The position numbers were made by a program, and so were the translations under genes. From positions 93,140 to 157,139 of the forward strand of contig JANYCZ010000079.1 of assembly GCA_025360015.1 (NCBI GenBank): a stretch of 64,000 nt of DNA, given 5' to 3'. Within the stretch, counting starts at the first letter, position 1. The number at the start of each line of letters is the position of its first letter. This document shows positions 24,613 to 33,614 of this stretch, in pieces. The notes below the pieces were generated by a model. The model did no database searches and had not been told where the DNA came from. It worked only from the letters and a program-made list of their open reading frames with translations. Source of the stretch: Verrucomicrobiota bacterium. GTDB lineage: Bacteria; Verrucomicrobiota; Verrucomicrobiia; Verrucomicrobiales; Verrucomicrobiaceae.

Positions 24613-26364
24613 ATGTCTCCCACCCGACTGCTGGCTCTCGCGTTTTCGCTCCTGTCCTTTCTGTGCCCTGCGGCGGACGACTATCAGCCCGGCCCCGACT
24701 CCAAACCGCAGGACGGCGTGCCGAAGGGCACCGTGCTGAAGTTTGAGTTTAAGAACAGTAAGATCTTCCCCGGCACGGTGCGTGACTACTGGGTGTACGT
24801 CCCCGCGCAATACACGCCTGACAAGCCCGCCTGCTTGCATGTGAACCAGGATGGCATTCAAAATCTCGCTCCTGTCGTCTTCGACAACCTGATTGCGAAA
24901 AAGCAGATCCCCGTGCTTATCGGTGTCTTTGTGATGCATGGCCGCGTGCCTGCACGTGATGGCAATACGGCGCTGGACCGCTTCAACCGCAGTGTGGAAT
25001 ACGACGGCCTCGGCGAGAACTACGCGCGCTTCATTCTTGAAGAGCTGCTGCCGGAGGTGGAGAAGATCGTGCTGCCGGATGGCCGTGCCATTCATCTTTC
25101 ACACAATGGGAATGACCGCAGCATCGGCGGCAGCAGCAGCGGGGCCATCGCCGCCTTCACTGCGGCGTGGGAGCGGCCTGAAGCCTTCAGCCGCGTGTTC
25201 AGCAGCATCGGTACGTATGTCGATCAGCGGGGCGGCAATGATTACCCGGTGATGATCCGCAAGGCCGAGCCCAAGGCGCTGCGCGTGTTCCTTCAAGATG
25301 GCAGCAATGATGCGAACGGCACCGGCGGAAACTGGTTCCTCGCGAACAACGAAATGCTCTCTGCGCTGGAGTTTGCGGGCTATGAATCCAACCACGTGTG
25401 GGGTGACGGGGGTCACAATGGCAAGCATGCCACGGCCATCTTCCCTGACGCCATGCGCTGGCTCTGGAAGGACTGGCCCAAGGCCATCATGAAAGGTGTC
25501 GGCTCAAGAGCACCGGTGATGGAGGTGCTCGGCGCGGACAGCGAATGGCAGCTCGTGGGCGAAGGCTACGGCTTCACTGAAGGTCCGGCGGTCAATGCGA
25601 AGGGCGAAGTCTTCTTCACCGACATCCCAAACAGCCGCATCCACAAGGTGGCGCTGGATGGCAATGTCTCCGTCTTTGCCGAGAACACCGGCAAGGCCAA
25701 TGGCCTCATGTTCGGACCCGACGGCCGGCTGTTTGCCTGCGCCAGCGGCAACAAACAGATCGTCGCTTACGATGAAGCGGGCAAGGTGACGGTGATTGCC
25801 GAGGGCATTGAATCGAATGACCTCTGCATCGGTTTGAACGGCAACCTCTATATCACTGATCCGCCGCACAAGCAGGTGTGGCTCATCAAGCCGAATGGTG
25901 ACAAGAGCGTCGTGGATACGAATGACAAAGGCGGCATCGCCTTCCCCAATGGCGTGCGTTTGACGCCGGACCAGAGCCTGCTGCTCGTCGCGGACATGCG
26001 CGGCCAGTTCGTCTGGAGCTATCACATCGAGGCCGATGGCACACTCAGCGCCAAGCAGCCCTACCATCATCTTCGCATCCCCGATGGCGTGATGGAGAGC
26101 GGTGCCGATGGCATGACGCTCGACACCAAGGGCCGCCTCTACGTCGCCACGCACGCGGGCATCCAGTTCTGCGATCAGGCCGGGCGCGTGAACGGCATCA
26201 TCGCCAAGCCGCAGCGCAAGTGGCTGGCGAACGTGGTGTTTGGAGGCGCGAACTTTGACGAACTCTATGCCTGCAATGGCGACAAGGTCTTCAAACGCAA
26301 AACGCGGGTGAAGGGCGTGCGTTCGGCAGAGGCAACTCTCAAACCCGAAAAGCCAAGGCTCTAA
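24613..26364 (+). CDS. Secreted esterase (Fes/PF00756-like) fused to an SMP-30/gluconolactonase propeller
   Basis: The 583-residue protein starts MSPTRLLALAFSLLSFLCPA, a signal peptide, so it acts outside the cytoplasm. Residues about 30-300 are an esterase-D type alpha/beta hydrolase: RDYWVYVPAQYTPDKPACLH opens the fold, RSIGGSSSGAIAAF carries the nucleophile Ser, and WGDGGHNGKH supplies the His. Residues about 315-570 are a six-bladed SMP-30/gluconolactonase-type propeller (GYGFTEGPAVNAKGEVFFTD, FPNGVRLTPDQSLLLVAD). Such fusions are common in Verrucomicrobiota and Planctomycetota and suggest degradation of acylated plant or algal saccharides, but the substrate is unknown. An upstream in-frame start at 24454 would overlap lplA and add a non-signal extension, so it was not used. 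Confidence 0.85.
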   Translation: MSPTRLLALAFSLLSFLCPAADDYQPGPDSKPQDGVPKGTVLKFEFKNSKIFPGTVRDYWVYVPAQYTPDKPACLHVNQDGIQNLAPVVFDNLIAKKQIPVLIGVFVMHGRVPARDGNTALDRFNRSVEYDGLGENYARFILEELLPEVEKIVLPDGRAIHLSHNGNDRSIGGSSSGAIAAFTAAWERPEAFSRVFSSIGTYVDQRGGNDYPVMIRKAEPKALRVFLQDGSNDANGTGGNWFLANNEMLSALEFAGYESNHVWGDGGHNGKHATAIFPDAMRWLWKDWPKAIMKGVGSRAPVMEVLGADSEWQLVGEGYGFTEGPAVNAKGEVFFTDIPNSRIHKVALDGNVSVFAENTGKANGLMFGPDGRLFACASGNKQIVAYDEAGKVTVIAEGIESNDLCIGLNGNLYITDPPHKQVWLIKPNGDKSVVDTNDKGGIAFPNGVRLTPDQSLLLVADMRGQFVWSYHIEADGTLSAKQPYHHLRIPDGVMESGADGMTLDTKGRLYVATHAGIQFCDQAGRVNGIIAKPQRKWLANVVFGGANFDELYACNGDKVFKRKTRVKGVRSAEATLKPEKPRL

Positions 26365-26367
26365 ACC

Positions 26368-27537
26368 TCACTCCTCGGCAGCAGCGGCTGCGCGCTGCTG
26401 CAGTTCCACCAGCGCATTCAGGATCTTCACGCGGTTCATTTCGTGGACCTCCACTTTCGTGCCAATCTCCGGCACGAGGGTGATGGTGAGTTCGCCGCCG
26501 AGGTGCTCGCGGAACTCTTCGAGGCCTTCGAGAATGGCGGGTTCGCCACTGCGGCCGTTGTTCATGAGATGGGGAGAGGAGGTGGCAAAGCCGATGCGCT
26601 CGATGAGCTTCAGCACGCGCTCACAGGTCTCGGCATCGAGAATGCCCTGCATGCGTGAATAGACGAGGTCCACGGCCATGCCGATGGCGACGGCCTCGCC
26701 ATGTGAAACGGCGAATTTGGAAATCTGCTCCAGCTTGTGCGCGGCCCAGTGTCCAAAGTCCAGCGGACGGGCCGAGCCCAGTTCATAGGGATCGCCCCCG
26801 GTGGCGATGTGCTCGACATGAAGTTCGGCGCTGCGCTGGATGATCTGTTCCAGCGCTTCCTGCTTCAATGCGGCAAGATCACCGGCCATGGCTTCGATCT
26901 GCTCGAAAAAAGCACGGTCACGAATGAGCGAGACTTTGATCGCCTCGATGATGCCGTTGCGGCGCTCACGTGCGGGGAGTGATTCGAGGAAGGCGAAGTC
27001 ATTCACGACCGCAAAGGGCACCGTGAAACTGCCGATCCAGTTTTTCTTCCCAAAGTAGTTCACGCCGTTCTTCACGCCGACCCCGCCATCTCCTTGGCTG
27101 AGGGTGGTGGTGGGAAAACGCACGTGGCGGATGCCGCGATGTGCGGTGGAGGCTGCAAAGCAAACAAGATCCAGTGCCGCACCGCCACCCACGACGAAAA
27201 CGTAGCTGTGCCGGTCCAAAGCGGCTTCATTGATGGCATCCCAGCAGCATTCGACGAGCCTGAAATCATTTTTGCACGACTCGCCGCCGGGGATGACGAT
27301 GGGGTCGTCCACCATGGTGAAGGTGTCCGCATGCACCTGGCCGTAGGCCATGATGTCGTCGATCAGATCCCGATTGGCGGTGGCGACGGCTGCATCCACA
27401 AACACGAGCACTCGCGGGAGCTTGTGAGGCTGGTCGAGGTGGAGAAGATCACGAATGGTGTGGTTCCGAGGCGCGAAGACTTCTCTCGTGAACAAGATTC
27501 GGTGGGTGTGCTCTAGCCTGATTGTTTTCTCTAACAT
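26368..27537 (-). CDS. eboD: EboD-type 3-dehydroquinate synthase homologue
   Basis: The 389-residue protein belongs to the dehydroquinate synthase superfamily (NAD- and metal-dependent). It shows VFVVGGGAALDLV for NAD binding, LSQGDGGVGVKNGVNYFGKK, LDFGHWAAHKLEQISKF with a metal His, and SHGEAVAIGMAVDL. The sequence AHRGIRHVRFPTTTLSQGD and ELHVEHIATGGDPYELGSAR resemble EboD proteins of the ebo cluster more than biosynthetic AroB, and it is longer than a typical AroB. An EboC-like UbiA-family gene lies 6 kb away (33615-34478). A strong AAAGGAGG Shine-Dalgarno sequence lies about 11 nt before the ATG. The EboD label rests on recalled family sequence; classical AroB function cannot be excluded. 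Confidence 0.75.
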   Translation of the reverse strand: MLEKTIRLEHTHRILFTREVFAPRNHTIRDLLHLDQPHKLPRVLVFVDAAVATANRDLIDDIMAYGQVHADTFTMVDDPIVIPGGESCKNDFRLVECCWDAINEAALDRHSYVFVVGGGAALDLVCFAASTAHRGIRHVRFPTTTLSQGDGGVGVKNGVNYFGKKNWIGSFTVPFAVVNDFAFLESLPARERRNGIIEAIKVSLIRDRAFFEQIEAMAGDLAALKQEALEQIIQRSAELHVEHIATGGDPYELGSARPLDFGHWAAHKLEQISKFAVSHGEAVAIGMAVDLVYSRMQGILDAETCERVLKLIERIGFATSSPHLMNNGRSGEPAILEGLEEFREHLGGELTITLVPEIGTKVEVHEMNRVKILNALVELQQRAAAAAEE

Positions 27538-27801
27538 TAAAAGGGGGGCCTCCTTTGGCTCTGACCGGGGTTGAGGTCAAAGGGAAAGGGCAAACGCGCG
27601 ACGAATGCGCTTTCTAACTGACAGTGCTGCTTTCGCAGCAGCTACAGCGTTTTTTTCACCTCTCACTCTGTCCTGCAGGCAGCCAGCCCCCCTGTCCGGG
27701 CACCCATGGAAATAGCCTGCTGGGGTGATTGAGAAGCATCCCCAGCGTCTTCAACATATAGGCGGCCATGAAAACCCTGCCTTCGAATCCACCACCCGGT
27801 T
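27538..27801. other. Divergent intergenic region between eboD-like gene and sensor kinase
   Basis: The 264-bp gap contains a TGCTGC-TTTC-GCAGCA hairpin at 27625-27640 followed, 10 bp later, by a run of seven T at 27650-27656. No gene ends here on the plus strand, so this is either chance or the end of a small unannotated transcript. No clear promoter is visible. Confidence 0.35.
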
Positions 27802-29286
27802 ATGACATCATCCGTCATGGCCTCCGGTGATGGAGGTTGCAGCGCTGCTCAGAAATCAAAGCCCGGGAATGCCTGGGAGAATAAACCAGCCGCAGCAGTG
27901 ACCTTTCCGCCTCCACTTCGATTCCTGATCCCCGCGCTGCTGCTGGCGCTGGGGCTCGTGTCCACCTGGCTGGATTATGAGCTGGACTTGGCCAATGACC
28001 TGGAACGCGATTTTAATGACATGACCACCCAGGCGGAGGCAACAGGCACCCGCCTGACAGCGCTGGCCCGGCAGCATCTGGCGCGTGGGGAGATCAAAGC
28101 CCTCAGTGACGGCCTCTCCGACTGGAAACATGAGCCATGGCTGACGATGGCCTCCGTGGTCGATGAGCAGGGGAAGGTGCTCGCGAGTTCATCCGCCCAG
28201 TGGGAGGGACGGTCAGCCGAGGACACACCTGCTGCCACCGCCTGGAAACGGGCCAGGAAGGACGCCGGCAAGGTCATGGAATCTGCCACCATGAATGATG
28301 GCGACGTCATTGTGCTGGCGGCGTTTCCCATCGAGATCTCCGCACAGAACCGCGAATGGCTGCTGCTGGTCTATGACCGTGCCAACGCAGTCGCGCATGC
28401 GCATCTGGATGCGCGGCAGAGGGTGGCCTGGTCTTCTGCGGTGATAGCACTCATGTGCCTCTGCCTGTGGGCCACCCTGCACTTCGGCGTGGCGGCCCGG
28501 CTGGAACGGCTGGCACGTTCCGTCCGGGAGTTCGGTGAAGGCCGGACGATCAGCATCGACGCAGTGAAAGGCGGTGACGAAGTGCATGAGCTCTCGCAAG
28601 CCTTCCGTAAAATGACCCAGCGCCTGGCGGATCGTGAACGCGAACGCGCGGAGCTGGAGCGCGCGGTGATTGACTCGGCTGAAAATGAGCGCCGCCGCAT
28701 CGGGCATGAGCTGCATGACGGCATCGGCCAGCAGCTCACCGCCGTGCTGATGTCCATCAATGGCCTGCATGAGGAGCTGCAGGCCACAGCCCCCACCTTT
28801 GCGGACCACGCGCAGCATGCCAGCGAGAGCCTGCGAGAAACGCTGGCTGAAGTGCGCGCGCTGTCCCACGGACTGGCGCCGGTGCCATTGTGGAAACAGG
28901 GCCTCCAGCATGCCCTGCAGGCGCTGGCGGACACCACCACGCGCAGCTCTGGCGTGCGCTGCGTGTTTGAATGCCCGGACAACATCACGGTGACCAATGA
29001 GGCGACGGCCAGCAATCTCTACCGCATCACCCAAGAGGCGGTAAACAATGCGCTGAAGCACGCGGACTCCGGAGAGATCCGCATCGGACTGGAGTGTCGT
29101 GAGGGCTTTCTGGTGCTGGAGATCGATGATGACGGCTGCGGCCTGCCAGAGACTCCCGCTGAAGGCTGCGGCATCGGCTTTCGCATCATGCAGCATCGCA
29201 CAGAGATGATGGGCGGCAGGATGGAGCACGGCGCTCCGCCCGCCGGGGGCACCCGCATCGCCGTGCATATTCCCAACCTCCCATGA
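27802..29286 (+). CDS. NarL-type sensor histidine kinase (HisKA_3)
   Basis: The 494-residue membrane kinase has TM segments at about 40-58 (FLIPALLLALGLVSTWL) and 209-230 (VAWSSAVIALMCLCLW) flanking an extracytoplasmic sensor of about 150 residues, then a HAMP linker (ARLERLARSVREFGEG). The HisKA_3 dimerisation helix reads NERRRIGHELHDGIGQQLTA, with H305 as the likely phosphorylated residue, and the ATPase domain ends in IDDDGCGLPETPAEGCGIGF. Such kinases pair with LuxR-type regulators, and its stop overlaps the start of that regulator by 4 bp (ATGA at 29283). The first 35 residues are polar; an alternative ATG lies at 27817. The ligand is unknown. Confidence 0.9.
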   Translation: MTSSVMASGDGGCSAAQKSKPGNAWENKPAAAVTFPPPLRFLIPALLLALGLVSTWLDYELDLANDLERDFNDMTTQAEATGTRLTALARQHLARGEIKALSDGLSDWKHEPWLTMASVVDEQGKVLASSSAQWEGRSAEDTPAATAWKRARKDAGKVMESATMNDGDVIVLAAFPIEISAQNREWLLLVYDRANAVAHAHLDARQRVAWSSAVIALMCLCLWATLHFGVAARLERLARSVREFGEGRTISIDAVKGGDEVHELSQAFRKMTQRLADRERERAELERAVIDSAENERRRIGHELHDGIGQQLTAVLMSINGLHEELQATAPTFADHAQHASESLRETLAEVRALSHGLAPVPLWKQGLQHALQALADTTTRSSGVRCVFECPDNITVTNEATASNLYRITQEAVNNALKHADSGEIRIGLECREGFLVLEIDDDGCGLPETPAEGCGIGFRIMQHRTEMMGGRMEHGAPPAGGTRIAVHIPNLP

Positions 29287-29969
29287 CAACCTTCGATTCC
29301 AGCACCAAAACCTGCCGGCTCCTGCTGGTGGACGACCACCCGGCCGTGATCAACGGCTATCGCTTCATGCTGCAGGCCTATCCCAGCTTTGAAATCTGCG
29401 GCACAGCGGCCAATGAGTCCGAGGCCCTGGCGCTGGTGGCCAAAGAAAAACCCGACCTGCTCATCACCGACCTCAACATGCCGGGCCGCGGGGGTCTTGA
29501 ACTCATCAAAGATCTCGCCGCCCTGCATCCTGGGCTGAAAATCATCGTCAGTTCCATGCATGATGAGATGCTGTGCGCCGCGCGTGCGCTGCGCGCCGGA
29601 GCCAGCGGCTACGTGGGCAAGGACAGCCCCGGCAATGCGCTGATGGACGCCATCCACAAGGTGCTCGATGGCGGTGTCTATGTGAGCGAGCGGCTGGCCG
29701 CACACCTCGCCGCCTCCTTTGCATCCCCCCGGCCACGTGGATCGACTGAGTCACCGCTGACCAAGCTGAGTGATCGCGAGTTTCAGGTCTTCGAACTCTT
29801 TGGTCATGGCCAGACCGCCAAGGAAATCGCGGCGCAGCTTCATCTGAGCCCGAAGACCGTTTCGGTCCATCGGGATCACATCAAAGAAAAAATGGGCTTT
29901 CTCACGAGTGCGGAAATGATCCGGCAGGCGGTGCGCTGGGTGGAGACGCAGCGTGATGTGCTCAAGTAA
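29283..29969 (+). CDS. NarL/FixJ-family response regulator with LuxR HTH
   Basis: The 228-residue protein has a receiver domain at 10-130 with the acidic pair D17-D18 (LLLVDDHPAV), the phospho-acceptor D63 (LLITDLNMPGRGG), the switch Ser in IIVSSMHDE and K113 (GYVGKDSPG). The LuxR-type helix-turn-helix lies at about 160-225 (LSDREFQVFELFGHGQTAKE then LSPKTVSVHRDHIKEKM). It is translationally coupled to the upstream kinase and would bind DNA as a dimer when phosphorylated. A compound hairpin follows the stop. Confidence 0.93.
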   Translation: MTTFDSSTKTCRLLLVDDHPAVINGYRFMLQAYPSFEICGTAANESEALALVAKEKPDLLITDLNMPGRGGLELIKDLAALHPGLKIIVSSMHDEMLCAARALRAGASGYVGKDSPGNALMDAIHKVLDGGVYVSERLAAHLAASFASPRPRGSTESPLTKLSDREFQVFELFGHGQTAKEIAAQLHLSPKTVSVHRDHIKEKMGFLTSAEMIRQAVRWVETQRDVLK

Positions 29970-29976
29970 AGAATCA

Positions 29977-30009
29977 TTCACGAAGCTAGGCCCGCAGCCT
30001 AAACGTGAA
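29977..30009 (+). terminator. Compound hairpin after the response regulator gene
   Basis: An outer stem TTCACG (29977-29982) pairs with CGTGAA (30004-30009), and an inner stem TAGGC/GCCTA is nested within it. There is no T-tract, so termination is only a possibility. Confidence 0.35.
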
Positions 30010-30090
30010 CGGCACCAGCACGGATAGCGGAACTTCTGCGTGCCCCCATGGTATGTTGTTCGTCAACCGCCGATCCGGCTCCCGACAACC

Positions 30091-30312
30091 ATGAAATCGT
30101 CGCGCAACCACTCCCAAAGCTGGGCCCCAGGCAGCACCGCCGTTCACTCGACTTTTTCCGATGTGCATCAGCACCTGTATGACAATCCGCCTTTCGTCGA
30201 TAAAAGGACGCATAGCCCTCAGAAAACCGAGCCAAAGGCCGCCCCCCGGCAACAGCCCAAAGCGAAGGTTTTGTTTAAATTCTTTGATGGCTTGTCCTTG
30301 CTAGAATCGTGA
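30091..30312 (+). CDS. Hypothetical small basic ORF (73 aa), uncertain
   Basis: Between the response regulator and the pseudo-receiver, an ATG at 30091 opens 73 codons, beginning MKSSRNHSQSWAPGSTAVHS and ending in KFFDGLSLLES. It has several Lys/Arg/His/Pro residues, no membrane segment and no family that I recognise. Its third-position GC is lower than that of neighbouring genes, which argues against coding. A GTG at 30040 could extend it. It is the only candidate gene in the 379-bp gap 29970-30348. Confidence 0.25.
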   Translation: MKSSRNHSQSWAPGSTAVHSTFSDVHQHLYDNPPFVDKRTHSPQKTEPKAAPRQQPKAKVLFKFFDGLSLLES

Positions 30313-30348
30313 ACTTCAGGCGTTCACCGAACCGTAATCTTTGCCTGA

Positions 30349-30789
30349 ATGAAAAGCCCCCATCGAATCGTCATCGTGGATAGTGATCCCGCCCATTCCG
30401 CAGACTTTTGCGCCGTGCTGGAATCGCAGTCTGATCTCACCCTGGCAGCCGCAGTGACCTGCGCCTCCTGCTCATTCGCGGCGGTCTCAGAGCACAGACC
30501 TGATCTGGTGCTGCTCAGCCTGAGCATGCCGGATCATCGTATCCTGGAGCTGGTGAAAGACCTCCAAGGGCTGCATGCAGGCCTGAAGCTGCTCATTGTC
30601 TCCAGCCACGATCAGGAGCTTGAAGCCGGGCGCGTCCTGCGGGCCGGAGCCCATGGCTGCGTGATGACCAGCACCAGCACTGCCACCAAGCTTGAGGCGG
30701 TGCGCCAGGTGCTGGCCGGCAGGCATTGCTTCAGCCCGTCCGTGTCCATCCCGCCCCTCCACTGGATGAACGCCACGGTCGCGCTGTGA
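30349..30789 (+). CDS. Stand-alone pseudo-receiver (degenerate response regulator lacking phospho-Asp and HTH)
   Basis: The 146-residue protein has only a receiver-like fold and aligns with the receiver of the regulator encoded at 29283-29969. The acidic pair DD has become DS (IVIVDSDPAH), the phospho-acceptor Asp in ITDLNMPG is Ser in LLSLSMPD, and the conserved Lys in GYVGKDS is Thr in GCVMTSTS. The IVSS switch region is kept (LLIVSSHDQE), as is the VLRAGAHG segment. The LuxR domain is absent. It probably cannot be phosphorylated conventionally and could act as a phosphorylation-independent partner or decoy for the adjacent system. This role is inferred. Confidence 0.8.
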   Translation: MKSPHRIVIVDSDPAHSADFCAVLESQSDLTLAAAVTCASCSFAAVSEHRPDLVLLSLSMPDHRILELVKDLQGLHAGLKLLIVSSHDQELEAGRVLRAGAHGCVMTSTSTATKLEAVRQVLAGRHCFSPSVSIPPLHWMNATVAL

Positions 30790-30857
30790 TGGTTTCATGC
30801 CCCGCTCCATAAAACAAGTTGCGGAAACTGGCGGTGCTTCGTTGTATCGGGCAGCAC

Positions 30858-32837
30858 ATGAAAAAAGATGTCCTGAACCACCTCTACAAACTGGTCGCAC
30901 CGCATCGCGGCAGGTTTTTGATGGTGGCGTTCATCACTTTGCTGAGCACCGGCGCAGGGCTCATTGAGCCGCTGATCTACCGCGAAGCGATCAATGACAT
31001 CACGGGGCTCTTCGTCAAAAGAGCGCATGACAAAGCCAAGGTCGAGGCGGGAGAGGCCATTGAAACAGGTGACAGCCCGCTGGAGGATTTCCTCCATCGG
31101 AAAATCCAGGCCACGCACGAAAACCACGCCACGCCGGCACCAGCGACGGTCAAGACTCACGAGAAAAAGCCGCACACCACTGGACACGTGGCCGAGCGTA
31201 CGCCGGGCGAAGCGGTCAATACGTTGATCTACGCCGTGCTGCTGATGCTGGGCGTCAATGTGGTCAGCTACATCCTGTGGTTGTATGCCGAAAATAAAAA
31301 GGCCAGGCTCGACTGTGACATTGAGCAGGAGTTCATTCAGGGAGCTTTTGCGCATGTACTGCGGCTGCCACTGGGGTTTTTTGGCAAACGCGCTCCAGCC
31401 GCCATCGCCAAACAGATCGATCAAAGTGAAGAAGTGAGCGCGATTGTGGGGGCGTTCTCACAGCAGATCCTGCCGGAGATCATCAGCCTCATCGGCATCA
31501 TGGCCATCATGTTCTATCAGAACACGACACTGGCCTTCATCGCCGTGTCCTTGATTCCGGTTTATCTGATCATCGCCTGGCGCTCCTCACAGAAGCTCGA
31601 AACCGGACTCAACACCTACTACGAGCGCTGGGAGGATGTCAGCGCGCGCATTTCCACCGCGCTCGAAGGCATCAAAACGGTGAAGCTCAGCGGGGCCGAG
31701 GGGCGCGAGGTGGAGGAGTACCGCCGCATCTCCAGCAGCGCGTATGACAACTACGTGGATCGCAGCAGGCTCTCTAACAAGTTCGCTTTTTGGGAGGGAG
31801 TGCTCAGCCATCTGGCCACGGCCATGGTCCTCGGCTGCGGCGGCTATCTGGCGCTCGTCCACAAGCTGACGCCGGGAGATGTGGTGATGTTTGTTGCCTA
31901 TCTGGACCGGTTGTATTCACCCATCGACGAGCTGTGCAGCCTGTGGGTAAACACTCAGCAGCACATCGCCTCCATCTCACGCGCGTTCCGGCTGCTGGAA
32001 AACAAGACCGGAGAGAAAGCCGGCAAGCCGCTGCTGATTGAAAATGGCAAGGTGGAGTTCAAAGACGTGAGCTTTGCTTACGTCGAGGATCATCAGGTGT
32101 TGAAGTCTCTCTCGATGGTGTTCGAGCCCGGCAAAATCACCGCGATCGTGGGGGGCAGCGGCGCTGGCAAAACCACGGCGGTGGATCTCCTGCTCAAGCT
32201 GTATGAACCCCAGCAGGGCGAGGTCCTCATCGACGGGCAGGAACTTAGCACACTGGACTCTTCCAGCCTGCGCGGCCACATCGGCATGGTGGCGGCGGAC
32301 GGAGCGATCTTCCGCGGCACCCTCGCCTACAACCTGCGCTACAAGAAGCCCGATGCGCCCGATGCCGAGGTCATGAAAGTCGTGGAGCAGGCGGGATTAA
32401 AAAACCTGGTGGAACGTCTGCCGAAGGGTCTGCAAACGCAAATCGGCCAGAACGGCATGGGTTTGAGCGTTGGCGAACGGCAGCGCGTGCAGATCGCCCG
32501 CGTGCTGCTGAGCCGCCCGAAAATTCTCGTGCTCGACGAGGCGACGGCCAACCTCGACTACAACACCGAGGCGGAGGTGAAGCATGCGATTCATGAGCTG
32601 CGCGGCAGTTGCACGATCATCATCATCGCCCATCGCTTCAGCATGGTGCGTGATGCGGACCATGTGTACGTGCTAGGCGGAGGCGGCATTCTTGAACAAG
32701 GCACGCCGGAGACTCTGATCGCAGCGGGAGGCTGGTTTGCCGCCTTTGCCCATGCCGTCGAAGAGGAGGAAACTGAAGAAGAGGAAGCCGAGGAGGAGGA
32801 AGAGGTTGAATCCGAGGACGAAGAAGCTGAAGATTGA
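30858..32837 (+). CDS. ABC transporter, fused permease/ATPase exporter, with polyacidic C-terminal tail
   Basis: The 659-residue half-transporter has an N-terminal six-helix export domain and a C-terminal ATPase with Walker A GGSGAGKTT, signature LSVGERQRVQIARVLL and Walker B ILVLDEATANLD followed by a switch His in IIAHRFSMV. The loop between TM1 and TM2 is expanded to about 80 residues, very polar and rich in His, Lys and Glu. After the ATPase, the last 25 residues are almost entirely Glu/Asp. Exporters of this class move lipids, peptides or drugs as homodimers; the cargo is unknown. The ATG at 30858 is preferred over upstream non-ATG codons. A TPR gene follows 15 bp later, so the two are likely co-transcribed. 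Confidence 0.88.
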   Translation: MKKDVLNHLYKLVAPHRGRFLMVAFITLLSTGAGLIEPLIYREAINDITGLFVKRAHDKAKVEAGEAIETGDSPLEDFLHRKIQATHENHATPAPATVKTHEKKPHTTGHVAERTPGEAVNTLIYAVLLMLGVNVVSYILWLYAENKKARLDCDIEQEFIQGAFAHVLRLPLGFFGKRAPAAIAKQIDQSEEVSAIVGAFSQQILPEIISLIGIMAIMFYQNTTLAFIAVSLIPVYLIIAWRSSQKLETGLNTYYERWEDVSARISTALEGIKTVKLSGAEGREVEEYRRISSSAYDNYVDRSRLSNKFAFWEGVLSHLATAMVLGCGGYLALVHKLTPGDVVMFVAYLDRLYSPIDELCSLWVNTQQHIASISRAFRLLENKTGEKAGKPLLIENGKVEFKDVSFAYVEDHQVLKSLSMVFEPGKITAIVGGSGAGKTTAVDLLLKLYEPQQGEVLIDGQELSTLDSSSLRGHIGMVAADGAIFRGTLAYNLRYKKPDAPDAEVMKVVEQAGLKNLVERLPKGLQTQIGQNGMGLSVGERQRVQIARVLLSRPKILVLDEATANLDYNTEAEVKHAIHELRGSCTIIIIAHRFSMVRDADHVYVLGGGGILEQGTPETLIAAGGWFAAFAHAVEEEETEEEEAEEEEEVESEDEEAED

Positions 32838-32852
32838 GAGAGGTTGAACGCC

Positions 32853-33590
32853 ATGCCAGAACACCCTGTCTCCCTGACAAAGAAAGCCTGGCCCTACGTT
32901 GCCACTCTGAGCAGCGCTTCGGTCATGCTGATGGCCTTCTTCATTCCCTCCATCCAGGACCAGTGGGACCGTTATCAGTCACGCAAGGTGATCGGGCAGT
33001 ATGTGTCACTGGGAGACGACTTCATGGAGGAGGAGCGCTACGACATGGCGGAGAAGGCCTATGAGAAGGCGTTTGAACTGTCCGTGCAGACCCGCCTTGA
33101 AATCGAGATGAAGCGGCTCAAGGCGCGGGTGCATCGCATGAGCCTGCTGGTCGAATGGGGGGCCAAGCCGCCGGAGGATCTGGAGGAGGTGGATTTCCAG
33201 CTCCTGCTGCATTTGCAAAAAGGCCATGAGCAGGAAAAGGAGCGCACCTACACGCTGAACAGCTATGCGTCATTTCTCGCCGGCTCCAAGAAGATCAAGG
33301 AAGCGGAAGCCGCGCTGACGGAAGCCCTGGGCATGGATCCTGACAGCTCCATGCTGCATCTCAATCTCGGCAATCTGCAGGATCAAGCAGGCAGCAAAGA
33401 CGAGGCGCTGAAATCTTACCTCAAAGCACTCGAGCTTGATCCCAGCAGCCTGAACGCCCACTACAATCTGGGCCTGCTGTATGTCGAGCTCGGCAGGAAT
33501 CAGGACGCCAAGAAATCTTTTGAAGCGGCGCTAAAGCTCGCGCCCGATGATGCCGAGACTCAGCAACAGCTCAAGCAGCTCACGAAATAA
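32853..33590 (+). CDS. Membrane-anchored TPR protein
   Basis: The 245-residue protein has one N-terminal membrane helix (about 14-33, VATLSSASVMLMAFFIPSI), a charged helical segment and at least three tetratricopeptide repeats towards the C-terminus (LHLNLGNLQDQAGSKDEALK, NAHYNLGLLYVELGRNQDAK). TPRs are protein-interaction scaffolds. A GAGAGAGG Shine-Dalgarno sequence lies 9-10 nt before the ATG. The 15-bp gap to the ABC exporter suggests that it is a partner protein for that transporter, though this is not shown. Confidence 0.82.
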   Translation: MPEHPVSLTKKAWPYVATLSSASVMLMAFFIPSIQDQWDRYQSRKVIGQYVSLGDDFMEEERYDMAEKAYEKAFELSVQTRLEIEMKRLKARVHRMSLLVEWGAKPPEDLEEVDFQLLLHLQKGHEQEKERTYTLNSYASFLAGSKKIKEAEAALTEALGMDPDSSMLHLNLGNLQDQAGSKDEALKSYLKALELDPSSLNAHYNLGLLYVELGRNQDAKKSFEAALKLAPDDAETQQQLKQLTK

Positions 33591-33614
33591 CCGGGGAAAC
33601 CACCTTGATCCCTT

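Noticed and set aside
26368..27537. Naming the gene aroB
   Set aside because: The length and the HVEHIATGGDPYELGSAR-type sequence fit EboD-type proteins better; shikimate function remains possible but was not preferred.
27625..27656. Hairpin plus T-run as an intrinsic terminator
   Set aside because: No plus-strand gene ends upstream and the T-run begins 10 bp beyond the stem.
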